64,000 nt of DNA from Taibaiella soli (GTDB taxonomy: Bacteria > Bacteroidota > Bacteroidia > Chitinophagales > Chitinophagaceae): assembly GCF_003236175.1 (NCBI RefSeq), contig NZ_QKTW01000007.1, positions 1 through 64,000 of the forward strand, read 5' to 3'. Positions 1-8,599 of this stretch are shown here, in pieces; the first letter of the stretch is position 1, and each line of letters begins with the position of its first letter. Both the position numbers and the translations under genes were made by a program. The notes under the pieces are model-generated. The model worked only from the letters and a program-made list of their open reading frames with translations. It was not told the origin of the DNA and made no database searches.

Positions 1-280
1 GGCACTTTTGGTATGGTGTTGATTGTTTTGCCATCGACTGCTAGCAGTTCCAGTCTAAGATACCATGCTTTCTCAACCATATCAAAATTGTGCTATTGCC
101 CTGGATGCCATACTTCAGTTGGGCTTCGCTTTGACTAAGAGCCCCTTTTTCTATCTCATCAACTAACTGCAGTTTGAAGGCTAAACTGTAATCTTTCTGA
201 GTCCGCTTAGGTACTCTGAATTGTCCTTTGTTCATTATGGCTACACTGTTTTTGTGTCAACCTTTTTTAGGACGAGGCAG
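1..280 (-). mobile_element. End of an IS3-family insertion sequence, cut by the window edge
   Basis: The left edge carries the start of an IS3-type orfA reading leftwards (41-235). It is preceded, on the minus strand, by AT-rich sequence containing a TTGACACAAAAA-like stretch near 250-260, which resembles the ends of Bacteroidota IS3 elements. The exact terminus cannot be fixed because the other end lies outside the window; 280 is an estimate. No target-site duplication could be checked. Confidence 0.5.
41..235 (-). pseudogene. IS3-family transposase OrfA, N-terminal part, interrupted by an amber codon
   Basis: This 64-residue frame has the N-terminal helix-turn-helix of IS3 OrfA proteins, with the hallmark segments DYSLAFKLQLVDEIEKG, YGIQGNSTILIWLRKHG and the ILDW that normally precedes the leucine zipper. 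OrfA would usually run on for 40-60 more residues. Here a TAG stops it directly after ILDWNC, yet the same frame stays open beyond the stop and reads QSMAKQSTPYQK, which looks like the normal continuation. That favours a nonsense mutation over a natural end, so the copy is probably inactive. OrfB would lie off the left edge. The alternative is an unusual programmed arrangement. Confidence 0.6.
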
Positions 281-294
281 TTTTAATCATACTG

Positions 295-330
295 AAAGGG
301 AGTGGACGATAGAGTCCGCTCCCTTTTTTT
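295..330 (+). terminator. Intrinsic terminator-like hairpin
   Basis: A 13-bp stem (arms 295-307 and 314-326, one G-T pair) with a 6-nt loop is followed by an unbroken T run on the plus strand. It sits between the IS end and the gene at 427, so it would stop plus-strand transcription leaving the IS. Confidence 0.65.
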
Positions 331-426
331 GTCCGATTAAGGTTTTTAAGAAACTGGATTGACACACGTTAGTGATTTACCGAGGTTTTGTTATTTTCGA
401 ACATTCAATATTTTAAATTGAATAAA

Positions 427-1143
427 ATGCATTTAACGATGAAACCCGTATTGTTGATAGCCGCCTTACTTATAAGCAACCTTATTTTTGCTCAAGATAA
501 AATCGAAGGAATAGGCCCTTTTAAAATAAACCGGACGACAACTGCTTACGTTGACACTTTGGTTAATGACGGATACAAGAAAATAACGGTAAAGACAGCA
601 GACCCACAATCAACAGTTCGCGGTCTCAAGGAAAAGGCAATTGCCGAATTGATGCCTGACTCTACAAAGCTCTACAACTCTCCTCATACCCACCGATGTA
701 ATGGTGTCCGAACCTTCTTTATTCCGTTTATGGAAATCGCAGGTATCACGATTGAGAATATTTACCTAACATTTTATCACGACGTACTTGTTGACATTAG
801 CACGGACTATAGTGCAGAGCTTAAAAACGCTTTGATGTTGAAATATGGTGAAGTTCCAGCACAAGAACTTAGTTCTGAAAACAATTGTACCCTGCCTGCA
901 ACAAAAGCTGATATGTCACTTACAGCGAAATCTTATTATTATACATGGAAAAACGAAGGCATTAAATGTATCGCGTCCATAGGCTATTATTGGGATCATA
1001 ATTGTGAAAAACAATACTTAAGCTACGTTAATGTTGGCGTTAGCGGCATAACGTCTGTAATCATGGACTGCGATAGAGCAGAACGGGAAAAGCAAAAAAA
1101 GAGGCAGGATGAAGAAAAGAGAAAAAAATTGGGAGAGCTGTAG
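427..1143 (+). CDS. Secreted hypothetical protein
   Basis: I do not recognise a family. The N-terminus is a clear signal peptide (KPVLLIAALLISNLIFAQ, cleavage after AQ), so the protein is exported to the periplasm or surface. The mature part is about 215 residues with no membrane segment. It holds several cysteines (residues around TCHRCNG-like and NNCTLPAT-like segments and a DHNCEKQ segment), which could form disulfides. It ends in a very basic, charged tail rich in E, K and R (DRAEREKQKKRQDEEKRKK). A frame is open from 388, but the signal peptide favours ATG 427 or ATG 439. It is flanked by an IS fragment upstream and repeat DNA downstream, so it may be accessory cargo. Confidence 0.6.
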   Translation: MHLTMKPVLLIAALLISNLIFAQDKIEGIGPFKINRTTTAYVDTLVNDGYKKITVKTADPQSTVRGLKEKAIAELMPDSTKLYNSPHTHRCNGVRTFFIPFMEIAGITIENIYLTFYHDVLVDISTDYSAELKNALMLKYGEVPAQELSSENNCTLPATKADMSLTAKSYYYTWKNEGIKCIASIGYYWDHNCEKQYLSYVNVGVSGITSVIMDCDRAEREKQKKRQDEEKRKKLGEL

Positions 1144-1304
1144 GTGGGCCTTATTCTAAAACTTCATCAAAAAGAACAACCTCTCAGGCAAGTAAATCGT
1201 ACCTTATTTGTACCTCATTTTAATTAAATGCTGTGCAGTAGCGGATTCTTACTTTTTGTATTGGAAAGTAAGGAAGGATTTTTCTCGCGGCGCCACAACG
1301 ACGC

Positions 1305-1362
1305 AGGTTTTCGTTTTTCGCGTCATTGTGGGGCACGAAGCAATCTGCGGTGAATACAGGAA
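1305..1362. repeat. Copy of a dispersed GTCATTG-type intergenic repeat
   Basis: The stretch reading CGTCATTGTGGGGCACGAAG followed by CAATCTGCGG resembles a short intergenic repeat (GTCATTGCGAGGCACGAAGC type) that is common in Bacteroidota genomes. No second copy exists in this window, so the call rests on recognition. It overlaps the 5' part of an open frame that begins at 1326 and argues that the real gene starts further downstream. Confidence 0.4.
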
Positions 1363-1403
1363 ACAGACTGCTTATTTTCATTTACGACATTAAACCATAT
1401 CCG

Positions 1404-1967
1404 TTGAAGATTTACCTTGTCGACCAACAGAAACATTTTGCAAAGCACATCGACTTGCTGAAGTCAGCATCTGTCATGCATTACAATCGCACGCAGCTAA
1501 AAGAAACTGTCAGCACAATTGCCTTGAAAATTAATAAGCGACTATCAGAATTAGATCTCCGTTTCCTGTTCGATTATCGGATTTTCCCTCCGAACATTAT
1601 GTCGTTTTATACACAGTGGCATGCGGAAAGCCGAACGATGAAGGTTGGCGACACCATTGTGCAGCAAGTATTTCTTCCGCCAATAAAAACGTTCTCACAG
1701 AAAGTTATTTTCGGCGTTCGCGTCAATGAGATAATTGATGAACCAACACGAAAAGGCTTCAGTTATGAAACACTTGCAGGCCACGTCGAGAAAGGTATTT
1801 CAACTTTTACCGTAGAAGAAAACGAAGCTGGTCTTCTGTTTAAAATTCACACATTTTCAGGCCCAGGGAATTTGCTGTCTAAAGTTTTAGCGCCTGTGTT
1901 TTCGGTGCCATATCAGGCATTTTGCACGAAGGCTGCGCTAGAAAATGTGTGGAGGCAAATTGTGTGA
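1404..1967 (+). CDS. DUF1990-like protein, TTG start
   Basis: The 187-residue product resembles DUF1990 proteins. Shared features are an N-terminal MKIYLV strand, a central block with an aromatic GFSYETLAGHVEKG segment, and a C-terminal segment ending near a Q-x-x-F and R. The function of this family is not established. The frame is open from an ATG at 1326, but those first residues are encoded by an intergenic repeat and do not look like protein. The TTG at 1404 gives the typical MKIYL start, so I chose it. It stands alone between two unrelated genes and has no signal peptide, so it is probably cytoplasmic. Assignment is moderate and rests on motif memory. Confidence 0.55.
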   Translation: MKIYLVDQQKHFAKHIDLLKSASVMHYNRTQLKETVSTIALKINKRLSELDLRFLFDYRIFPPNIMSFYTQWHAESRTMKVGDTIVQQVFLPPIKTFSQKVIFGVRVNEIIDEPTRKGFSYETLAGHVEKGISTFTVEENEAGLLFKIHTFSGPGNLLSKVLAPVFSVPYQAFCTKAALENVWRQIV

Positions 1968-1992
1968 TTAGTATTTATCGGCTTCGCTCCGC

Positions 1993-2583
1993 TTATTCGT
2001 ATTCTGTTTGTGCAGGTAACTTCAAATTATCGCACGGTTTGCATTTTCTTTTTTTAATCCAGGAATAATCTGAATTGGGCAGTGGGTGAGGCAGAAAGTT
2101 TCTTGTCTCTTCTTCTTTTCCTTCGCGCATGTTAAGACGTACAATTGAAGTGCGGCTTTTTATTTTATAATAAGTTTCCGAAAAGATCGCGTCGGGACGC
2201 ATTATAGAAGATCTTTGAATAGTTCTTGATAGAAGCGTATCACCTTTTAATTCATAAAATCCCCAGTTACAATCGTGATAGAAATATGATTTTGAGCCCT
2301 TTTTTATGACATCGTTTAACTCTTCACTCGGAGTTGGTCTGGTTGCTCCGCCCCAACTTTCAACACAAACACCGTTATCGTAGAATATTATATTGACATT
2401 CAAAGGAAGCCCGCCACTTATGATCTGGCAAGTAAAATAACCATCAATATCCAGCCTTTCTCTTATCGTCGTTTTACCTGCATTACAGCAGTTTACAAAG
2501 TATTTCCGATAGGCTTTAGGAATGCCGCAATAAGCGGTGAAAATGCAACAAGCTGCTATTATAAGAAGGGCTATTTTTTTCAT
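1993..2583 (-). CDS. Exported hypothetical protein
   Basis: This 196-residue protein has a signal peptide (KKIALLIIAACCIFTAYC). Cys19 follows TAY, so it is either a poor lipobox or a type I signal. The mature part is cysteine-rich (NCCN, DCNW, KRKCKPC), and the C-terminal KCKPC could bind metal or form a disulfide. I recognise no domain. It faces the DUF1990-like gene tail to tail with only 25 nt between them. The neighbouring kinase-regulator pair is on the same strand but lies upstream, and no functional link is evident. Codon use and composition are somewhat more AT-rich than the core genes to the right. Confidence 0.5.
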   Translation of the reverse strand: MKKIALLIIAACCIFTAYCGIPKAYRKYFVNCCNAGKTTIRERLDIDGYFTCQIISGGLPLNVNIIFYDNGVCVESWGGATRPTPSEELNDVIKKGSKSYFYHDCNWGFYELKGDTLLSRTIQRSSIMRPDAIFSETYYKIKSRTSIVRLNMREGKEEETRNFLPHPLPNSDYSWIKKRKCKPCDNLKLPAQTEYE

Positions 2584-2696
2584 AGGGCGCTCTAGTTAAA
2601 AAATTAAACGTTAGTTCGTGGTTTTTGTAGGTTGAATAATGAGTGCGCGTTTACGCGCGATCAATTCTTTGGCTCCGCTCTGGATGATACAGTGAT

Positions 2697-3341
2697 CTAT
2701 CCATCCACCAAACCCAATGTAATCGCCATTCTCACCAAACCGGCAGTATTTTTCACATCTAATTTTTTGAGTAACGTCAAACGATGTGTTTCTGCAGTAC
2801 GCGGACTGATGAATAATTTATCTGCAATCTCCTGCGTTGTATCACCTGCTACAATCAGCTGCAGCACTTCCTTTTCGCGGCGTGTTAATTCAAGTGGCAC
2901 ACTTGAAGCACGTTTCTGATTGCCGAGTGCATTTTGCAGGAGCATATCCTTCAGACTTGGTTCAATAAATTGCTCGTTGTTGTACGCCGCTTCTACAGCT
3001 TTAAATAAAGTTGCCTGATCTGCACCTTTTAGCAGATAACCTTTACAGCCGTAATGCAGCATACTTTTTACAATAGCCGGTGCATCCAGACTCGTGATGA
3101 CTACAATACGTACATCCGGATATAAGCGCGTAATAATCGGCGCCAGTTCATGGCCGGATTGATCAGGGAGTAAAATGTCTAACAGTAAAACATCAGGCTG
3201 TTCTTTTTGCAAGCCTTCGAGCAATGCAGCGCCTGTGGTATAAGTGGCTGTTACCTCGATTTCTGGAAAATCGGCCAGCATCGTGCGAATACCATTGATG
3301 GCAATAAGATGATCGTCTGTTATGGCTACTTTAATTGGCAT
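2697..3341 (-). CDS. NarL/FixJ-family response regulator
   Basis: A two-component transcription factor of 214 residues. The receiver domain (about 1-120) has the acidic pocket D9-D10, the phospho-acceptor D55 in LLLDILLPDQSG, and the conserved T/S and K later in the domain. A LuxR-type helix-turn-helix (about 148-210) shows the canonical LTRREKEVLQLIVAG and SPRTAETHRLTLLKKL. The kinase gene lies 32 nt upstream on the same strand, so the pair is almost certainly one transcript and one signalling unit. Target genes cannot be read from the sequence; the divergent SBBP gene at 5653 is one candidate by proximity only. Confidence 0.93.
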   Translation of the reverse strand: MPIKVAITDDHLIAINGIRTMLADFPEIEVTATYTTGAALLEGLQKEQPDVLLLDILLPDQSGHELAPIITRLYPDVRIVVITSLDAPAIVKSMLHYGCKGYLLKGADQATLFKAVEAAYNNEQFIEPSLKDMLLQNALGNQKRASSVPLELTRREKEVLQLIVAGDTTQEIADKLFISPRTAETHRLTLLKKLDVKNTAGLVRMAITLGLVDG

Positions 3342-3373
3342 GCGTTTCTGGGTAGTAAAATAGTTATTAATCG

Positions 3374-5419
3374 TTAAACGTTTTTGGGAATATCAAACTC
3401 AAGATGCACCATAGTTCCGGCTCCTGGTTCGCTGCTGATATCGATAATCCCGTTCATTGCCTGAATGCGGTTGCGAATGCTTTTTAGTCCCATTCCATTC
3501 TTTCCTGCAGCTTGAATATCAAAGCCGATACCATCGTCTTCAATCGTAATAGCAAGCGTGTCTTCCTGCGGTCTTGAAAGCTGTACCAGCACCTTTGTGG
3601 CTTTCGCATGTTTGATCACATTCTGCAAAAATTCCTGAATAATACGGTATACAGATAGTTCAAATTCGGGCAGCATTCGATTGATTTCATCGTACTGTTG
3701 ATAAGAAAAAATCAGGTTCGTATTTTTTTGCAGTGAATTGCAGAAATAGTATACGGCATCCGGAAGTCCGCCCTGGAGCAGCATATCGGGCATCAGATTG
3801 TGCGCGGTAGCACGAAGCTCTTTTGTGGCCTCTTCCATTTGCTCAATGATCTGCTGATAGTAATTGGTATTGACGTAGTCTGTAGAATTCAAATGTTTAA
3901 ACTGCTCCGGCAGTGTTTTAATATTCATCTTCACCGTAGAAAGTCGCACCATAATGCCGTCGTGCAATTCACGCGCCATTCTTGCTCTTTCTTTTTCTTC
4001 ACCCTGTATGGCCGATTTCAGATTGTTGATCTCCTGCTCTTGTTGTAATGCTTGAATTTGTTTGGCCTGCAGTCGTTGTTTGTTTTTATTGTTGGAGTAC
4101 AGCGATACAAAAGTGAGCAGTAATAAAACAGATCCACTGCCTATAATGCCCATCCACATATTTTTCTCGCGCACCTTCGCTTCCGTTTGTGAGAGCTGCA
4201 GCTGTTTTCGTGCTAGCGCTTTGTCTTTCTCCGCAGTTTTTGCTTTAAGCTCCAGTTCATAAACTGATTGCAGTTTTTCCTGGCGAAAAGCGGAGTCAAG
4301 CATCGTCAGGCTGGTTTCGCTATAACGGAATGCTCTTCTGTAATCGCTATTGGCTGCGTAAACCTGAGAGAGCGTATGATAGGTTTCGTAAAGCTTTGGT
4401 ACGTCGATTCCGGCGCGCAGCTTCATATCATTAAGTACAGAAAGCAGCATCGCTTCTGCTTTGCGATAATCTTTCATTTCATAATACAACTGACCGAGTC
4501 CTACTTTGGCATGCATGTTGTCGGAATAGTCTTTGGTTTCTTCTGTTACTTTCAGTGCATGATTGTACCATTCCAATGCTTTGTCATTTTCTTTCCGCTG
4601 CGCGTAAATAGCCGCTGTGCCTGTTATTGCGGCGGGCATCATTGAGTTGTACTCGAGTGAATGGCTGAAAAAATGGAACGCGCTATCTGTATTTTTCTTG
4701 CCCATGTACACCATCCCGATATCGGAATAGATGATAGCCAATGTAGATTTATACAGCTCTTCAAATTCTTTTTTCTTCGGTTTCTGTTCGAATGCTTTCA
4801 GCGTGCTTTCTGCTTTTTGCAGGTAGGACAATGCTTTATTGTAATTTCCCAGGCTGTTCCAAAGCATACCAATGTTGGTGTATACACTGGATACATCAAT
4901 TGCTTCGGAGGTTTTTTTTATCTGCCTGCCATTGACTAATGTTTCTGCTTTATAAACATAGTGCGAAATGGAATCGAAGTCGGAAGCATAGTAGTAAGGT
5001 GTACACATGCTGGTATAGTACATCGCGAGTGATGTACTGCCGCGAAACGCTCTTTCGGCATAAGGCAGCCCGCTCTGATAAAATTTAATGCTCGCCGCGT
5101 AGTTTCCTTTTCGATTGTTGAAATAGCCGAGATCGCAAAATGCAGCTGCAATGCCTACATCAAAATGCAGGTATTCACTTTTGTATAATGCATCTTCCAT
5201 CAGCCAAACGGCACTGTCCATATCGTGCAGGACTACCGTAAGCGCATAATTGATCTGGTTGCTGATTTTCGTGGTGTCAGCCTGTGTAAGATTTTTGAGG
5301 CTGCTGGGCGTATCGGGTAGATTATAGCGGATGGTGGCAGGTCGCTCCTGTGCTTTTACAAGATGTACTGTTAGCAGCAGCCAGCAAACCACACAACTCA
5401 TTTTTATCCAGGTGCTCAT
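3374..5419 (-). CDS. TPR-containing sensor histidine kinase (HPK7 type)
   Basis: This is the partner kinase of the downstream NarL-type regulator. From the chosen ATG (MSTWIKM) a signal peptide ends at KAQ and is followed by a periplasmic region of about 350 residues made of tetratricopeptide repeats (for example AIYSDIGMVYMGKKNTDSA and ALEWYNHALKV). One transmembrane helix (WMGIIGSGSVLLLLTFVSLY) and a short coiled coil follow. The dimerisation and phospho-acceptor box is ARELHDGIMVRLSTVKMN, with the H-D signature of HisKA_3 kinases, and the HATPase domain has DDGIGFD and GKNGMGLKSI. The frame is open to 5464, but the extra residues precede the signal peptide. In this family the TPRs are thought to sense a periplasmic partner; the ligand is unknown. 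Confidence 0.9.
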   Translation of the reverse strand: MSTWIKMSCVVCWLLLTVHLVKAQERPATIRYNLPDTPSSLKNLTQADTTKISNQINYALTVVLHDMDSAVWLMEDALYKSEYLHFDVGIAAAFCDLGYFNNRKGNYAASIKFYQSGLPYAERAFRGSTSLAMYYTSMCTPYYYASDFDSISHYVYKAETLVNGRQIKKTSEAIDVSSVYTNIGMLWNSLGNYNKALSYLQKAESTLKAFEQKPKKKEFEELYKSTLAIIYSDIGMVYMGKKNTDSAFHFFSHSLEYNSMMPAAITGTAAIYAQRKENDKALEWYNHALKVTEETKDYSDNMHAKVGLGQLYYEMKDYRKAEAMLLSVLNDMKLRAGIDVPKLYETYHTLSQVYAANSDYRRAFRYSETSLTMLDSAFRQEKLQSVYELELKAKTAEKDKALARKQLQLSQTEAKVREKNMWMGIIGSGSVLLLLTFVSLYSNNKNKQRLQAKQIQALQQEQEINNLKSAIQGEEKERARMARELHDGIMVRLSTVKMNIKTLPEQFKHLNSTDYVNTNYYQQIIEQMEEATKELRATAHNLMPDMLLQGGLPDAVYYFCNSLQKNTNLIFSYQQYDEINRMLPEFELSVYRIIQEFLQNVIKHAKATKVLVQLSRPQEDTLAITIEDDGIGFDIQAAGKNGMGLKSIRNRIQAMNGIIDISSEPGAGTMVHLEFDIPKNV

Positions 5420-5652
5420 AACAGAAAATCTAAAGAAAATAACGCGAAACGGGCCATTATACAAGACTACGGGAAAATACTGATTTTTCCATAATTACGG
5501 GTTTTCCCTTCCAACGTTATGCCCGTGTTAACTGTATTTTAGAGGAATGTGAAGACAATATTAAAAACCCTTTTGTTTTCGCAGAGAATACAAGCTCCGC
5601 AAGGTGTTTGCAGTATCTGAAAAAGTTTTATTCACAGAATTAAACTATTAAA

Positions 5653-8472
5653 ATGAAATTCATTTGTCTACTTGCGCTGGGTTTTTCAATCGCCCAAACA
5701 ACTTCTGCAAAAACTGCAGGATGGCCTGATCAAAAGGGATTTATTGAAAATAAAGGTCAGGTTACCGATCAGTACCGAAAGCCGCGTACGGATGTGCAGT
5801 TTAAAATGCAAAGCCACGGGGTTAATCTTTTTGTCGGAAATGGTCAGCTCCATTATCAGTGGAATAAGATCAATCCGATCAGCAACGATAAATCGGTTCC
5901 GCTGTCGCAAAGAATGCAGCACGTCGACCATAAGATAGAAAGCTATCGTATGGATGTAACACTCGTTGGTGCCAATACGAATGCGAAAATTATTGCCGAA
6001 GACAAACTGGACTATACCGAAACTTATTATAAGAGTTATGCATCCAAAGAAGGCATGCATGCTTCTTCATATAAAAAAATCACTTACCAGAATATTTATC
6101 CCAACATTGACTGGGTACTTTATATAAATGAATCCGGCAGTTCGCCAGTGAAATATGATTTCGTAGTTCGTCCTGGGGGAAATGTCGCTGATATCAAATT
6201 GCAATATGGCGGCGCTACAAATCTTGCGCTGAATGCAAACGGAAGTCTTACCGCACAAACACCGGCGGGCGCTATCACCGAGGAAACACCGACTTCATTC
6301 GTAAGTCAAAACGAAGGACCTGCAACTCGTGTTGCTTCTTCTTTCAACCTGCAAAAAAATACCATCAGTTTTAATGTAGCACCACACAGCGGTACGCTTA
6401 CAATCGATCCGGGTATCGTCTGGGCTACATATCTCGGTGGTCTTGGTTATGATTTTTGTGTGAGCATGACGTCCGATAAAGCAGGTAATGTTTACGTGGG
6501 CGGTTCCAGTTTTATGAGCGGTAACATTGCTACAACGGGCGCTTATCAAACTACTCCTTCTGGAGATTTTGATGGCTTTATCGCTAAGTTTAACCCGGCC
6601 GGAAACCTCACTTGGGGAACCTTCTACGGAGATCAGGGTGATGATAATATCAGTAATATAGTTTCTGACGACGCTGGCCAGGTTTATTTTTCGGGCATTA
6701 CCAACAGTGATTCTGCGATCGCTACACCGGGCAGTTTTCAGGATACACTTAACACACTGTATTTTGATCTGATGCTGGGTAAATTTGATAGCTCGGGCAA
6801 CCGCGTATGGGTTACTTATTATGGTGGTCCTGATGTAGAAAATGGCGGCTATTGCGCGTTAGATAAACAGGGTCACGTATATCTGACAGGCGTTACTACA
6901 AGTAGTACACAGATCGCTAGCAACGGTTATAAAAATACCTATGCGGGTGGGCTCAGCGATGCATTCCTTGTAAAATTTGATACAGCAGGTATGCGTCAAT
7001 GGGCAACTTATTATGGTGATACGCTCGAAGATGCGACACAAGGTATTGCCTGCGATCCGCAAGGAAACGTTTATATAACAGGGCAAACAAAAAGTATCGT
7101 AAATATTGCTACGCCGGGTGCTTTCCAAACAACATTAGGTGGCGGATACGATATCTTCCTGACTAAATTCAGTCCGTCGGGCGCGTTGAGATGGTCTACT
7201 TATTATGGTGGTACTACTGACGATCTCGGCGGAGGTCAGGCGGGTGTAGCTTGCGATCGCTTAGGTAATGTGTATATCAATGCGCGCACCCAAAGCACCG
7301 CGGGCATCGCTTCTGCAAATGCTTTTCAGACAACCCTTGCTGGCGGATGGGATGCATTCCTCGCTAAATTCGACAGTCTTGGCAATCGTAAATGGGGTAC
7401 TTACTTCGGCAGTACTGGTGATGAAAACGGTCAGTGCGTTGCGTTTGATGAATCCAATAATGTTGTATGGACAGGCTTGACATTTAGCAGCTCTGGCATC
7501 GCGACACCAAACGCATATTCTACTACTTTTGGTGGTTATGATGATGTATTTCTCGCACGATTTGATACAGCTGGTAATCGTCAATGGGCAACTTATTACG
7601 GTAATACCGGCGCAGATGAAGGGTACGCTGTAACGACCACTACGGGCGGCAATATTTATGTGACAGGTGCAACTACGAGTGGAACAGGCATTGCTACGCC
7701 AAATGCACATGATACTACTTACCACTTCCTCTTATCCGTCTTCCTCGCTAAATTCTGTACTGCAGATATTCCGCTTGCAGATACCGTACATGGCCTGGAT
7801 TCAATTTGTGCTAATTCAACAAACGTTTATAGTGTTGATTCCGTTACAGACGCTACTGCGTATATCTGGTCACTCCCTTCAGGATGGACAGCAACAGGTA
7901 ATACGCGCACTATTACTGCGACAGCAGGTACAAATAATGGTGTCATCAGTGTGAAAGTGGTGAAATGTAATGATACCAGCGCTGCGCATGTGCTTAATGT
8001 TTATGTGCGTCCTGCAGAGCCTGCAATCATTACGGTAAATGGTTTTCAGCTCGGTACTGTCAATACGCATAATACCTACCAATGGTATCTGAATGGTATC
8101 CTCATTCCAGGTGCGACGGGCAGTACTTATACCGTAACACAAAATGGAGATTATACCGTTAAAGTAACGAACACCGGTGGCTGTATGGATTCTTCGGCAG
8201 CTTATACGGTAAATAATGTTTCAGTAAACGAAGTAAGTCAATTGGCGAAAGCAGTGATCGTATATCCAAACCCGGCCAGCGATGTGGTGCACATTCTGGC
8301 ACCGCAACCTGTAAACGTAACCATCACTGGTATCGACGGTAAGGAAATACTGCATCAGGAAAAAGCTACTGAAATCAATATCTCTCCATTGGCTTCAGGC
8401 TTGTACCTGCTGCACATCACAGACCAGAACAATGTTTCGGTGAAGACAGAAAAGCTCACCAAATTGAAATAA
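5653..8472 (+). CDS. SBBP-repeat surface protein with T9SS type A sorting domain
   Basis: A 939-residue secreted protein. A signal peptide (to about residue 19) precedes an N-terminal domain that starts GFIENKGQVTDQY and runs to about 255; this domain typically precedes SBBP repeats. Seven SBBP beta-propeller-like repeats of about 64 residues follow (about 257-705), each opening W-x-T-Y-Y-G and carrying D-x-x-GNVY-x-T-G and DAFL-x-KF. An Ig/PKD-like stretch follows, then a type A sorting tail with the VYPNPASD motif and a closing VKTEKLTKLK. It should leave through the T9SS and be anchored or released at the surface, probably as an adhesin-like or structural protein. It is paralogous to the 2379-residue protein at the far end of the window. 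Confidence 0.9.
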   Translation: MKFICLLALGFSIAQTTSAKTAGWPDQKGFIENKGQVTDQYRKPRTDVQFKMQSHGVNLFVGNGQLHYQWNKINPISNDKSVPLSQRMQHVDHKIESYRMDVTLVGANTNAKIIAEDKLDYTETYYKSYASKEGMHASSYKKITYQNIYPNIDWVLYINESGSSPVKYDFVVRPGGNVADIKLQYGGATNLALNANGSLTAQTPAGAITEETPTSFVSQNEGPATRVASSFNLQKNTISFNVAPHSGTLTIDPGIVWATYLGGLGYDFCVSMTSDKAGNVYVGGSSFMSGNIATTGAYQTTPSGDFDGFIAKFNPAGNLTWGTFYGDQGDDNISNIVSDDAGQVYFSGITNSDSAIATPGSFQDTLNTLYFDLMLGKFDSSGNRVWVTYYGGPDVENGGYCALDKQGHVYLTGVTTSSTQIASNGYKNTYAGGLSDAFLVKFDTAGMRQWATYYGDTLEDATQGIACDPQGNVYITGQTKSIVNIATPGAFQTTLGGGYDIFLTKFSPSGALRWSTYYGGTTDDLGGGQAGVACDRLGNVYINARTQSTAGIASANAFQTTLAGGWDAFLAKFDSLGNRKWGTYFGSTGDENGQCVAFDESNNVVWTGLTFSSSGIATPNAYSTTFGGYDDVFLARFDTAGNRQWATYYGNTGADEGYAVTTTTGGNIYVTGATTSGTGIATPNAHDTTYHFLLSVFLAKFCTADIPLADTVHGLDSICANSTNVYSVDSVTDATAYIWSLPSGWTATGNTRTITATAGTNNGVISVKVVKCNDTSAAHVLNVYVRPAEPAIITVNGFQLGTVNTHNTYQWYLNGILIPGATGSTYTVTQNGDYTVKVTNTGGCMDSSAAYTVNNVSVNEVSQLAKAVIVYPNPASDVVHILAPQPVNVTITGIDGKEILHQEKATEINISPLASGLYLLHITDQNNVSVKTEKLTKLK

Positions 8473-8524
8473 CCACCGCATCATGATTGCATACTCAGAA
8501 TGAAAAATACCGCTATGAACCTTA

Positions 8525-8565
8525 TTGAAAATATCCTGTCTGGCAGTACGGACAGGATATTTCAA
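8525..8565. terminator. Long palindromic hairpin between two secreted-protein genes
   Basis: The arms 8525-8540 and 8551-8565 pair over 15 bp with a single bulged A and enclose a 10-nt loop. A T run is lacking on the plus strand (only TTCAATTACT follows), so it may work as a weak terminator, an mRNA stabiliser or an attenuator between the SBBP gene and the type B T9SS gene. Confidence 0.55.
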
Positions 8566-8599
8566 TTACTGTAAATCCCATCACTTAAAATTTTAGATT

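Noticed and set aside
1326-1403. N-terminal extension of the DUF1990-like protein from ATG 1326
   Set aside because: The residues are encoded by an intergenic repeat and do not resemble the family; TTG 1404 gives the expected N-terminus.
7261-7725. A 154-codon antisense frame inside the SBBP gene, and similar ones in the giant SBBP gene (59865-60536, 61295-61648)
   Set aside because: Repetitive SBBP and PKD coding sequence keeps other frames open by composition; the sense frames have clear domains and these do not.
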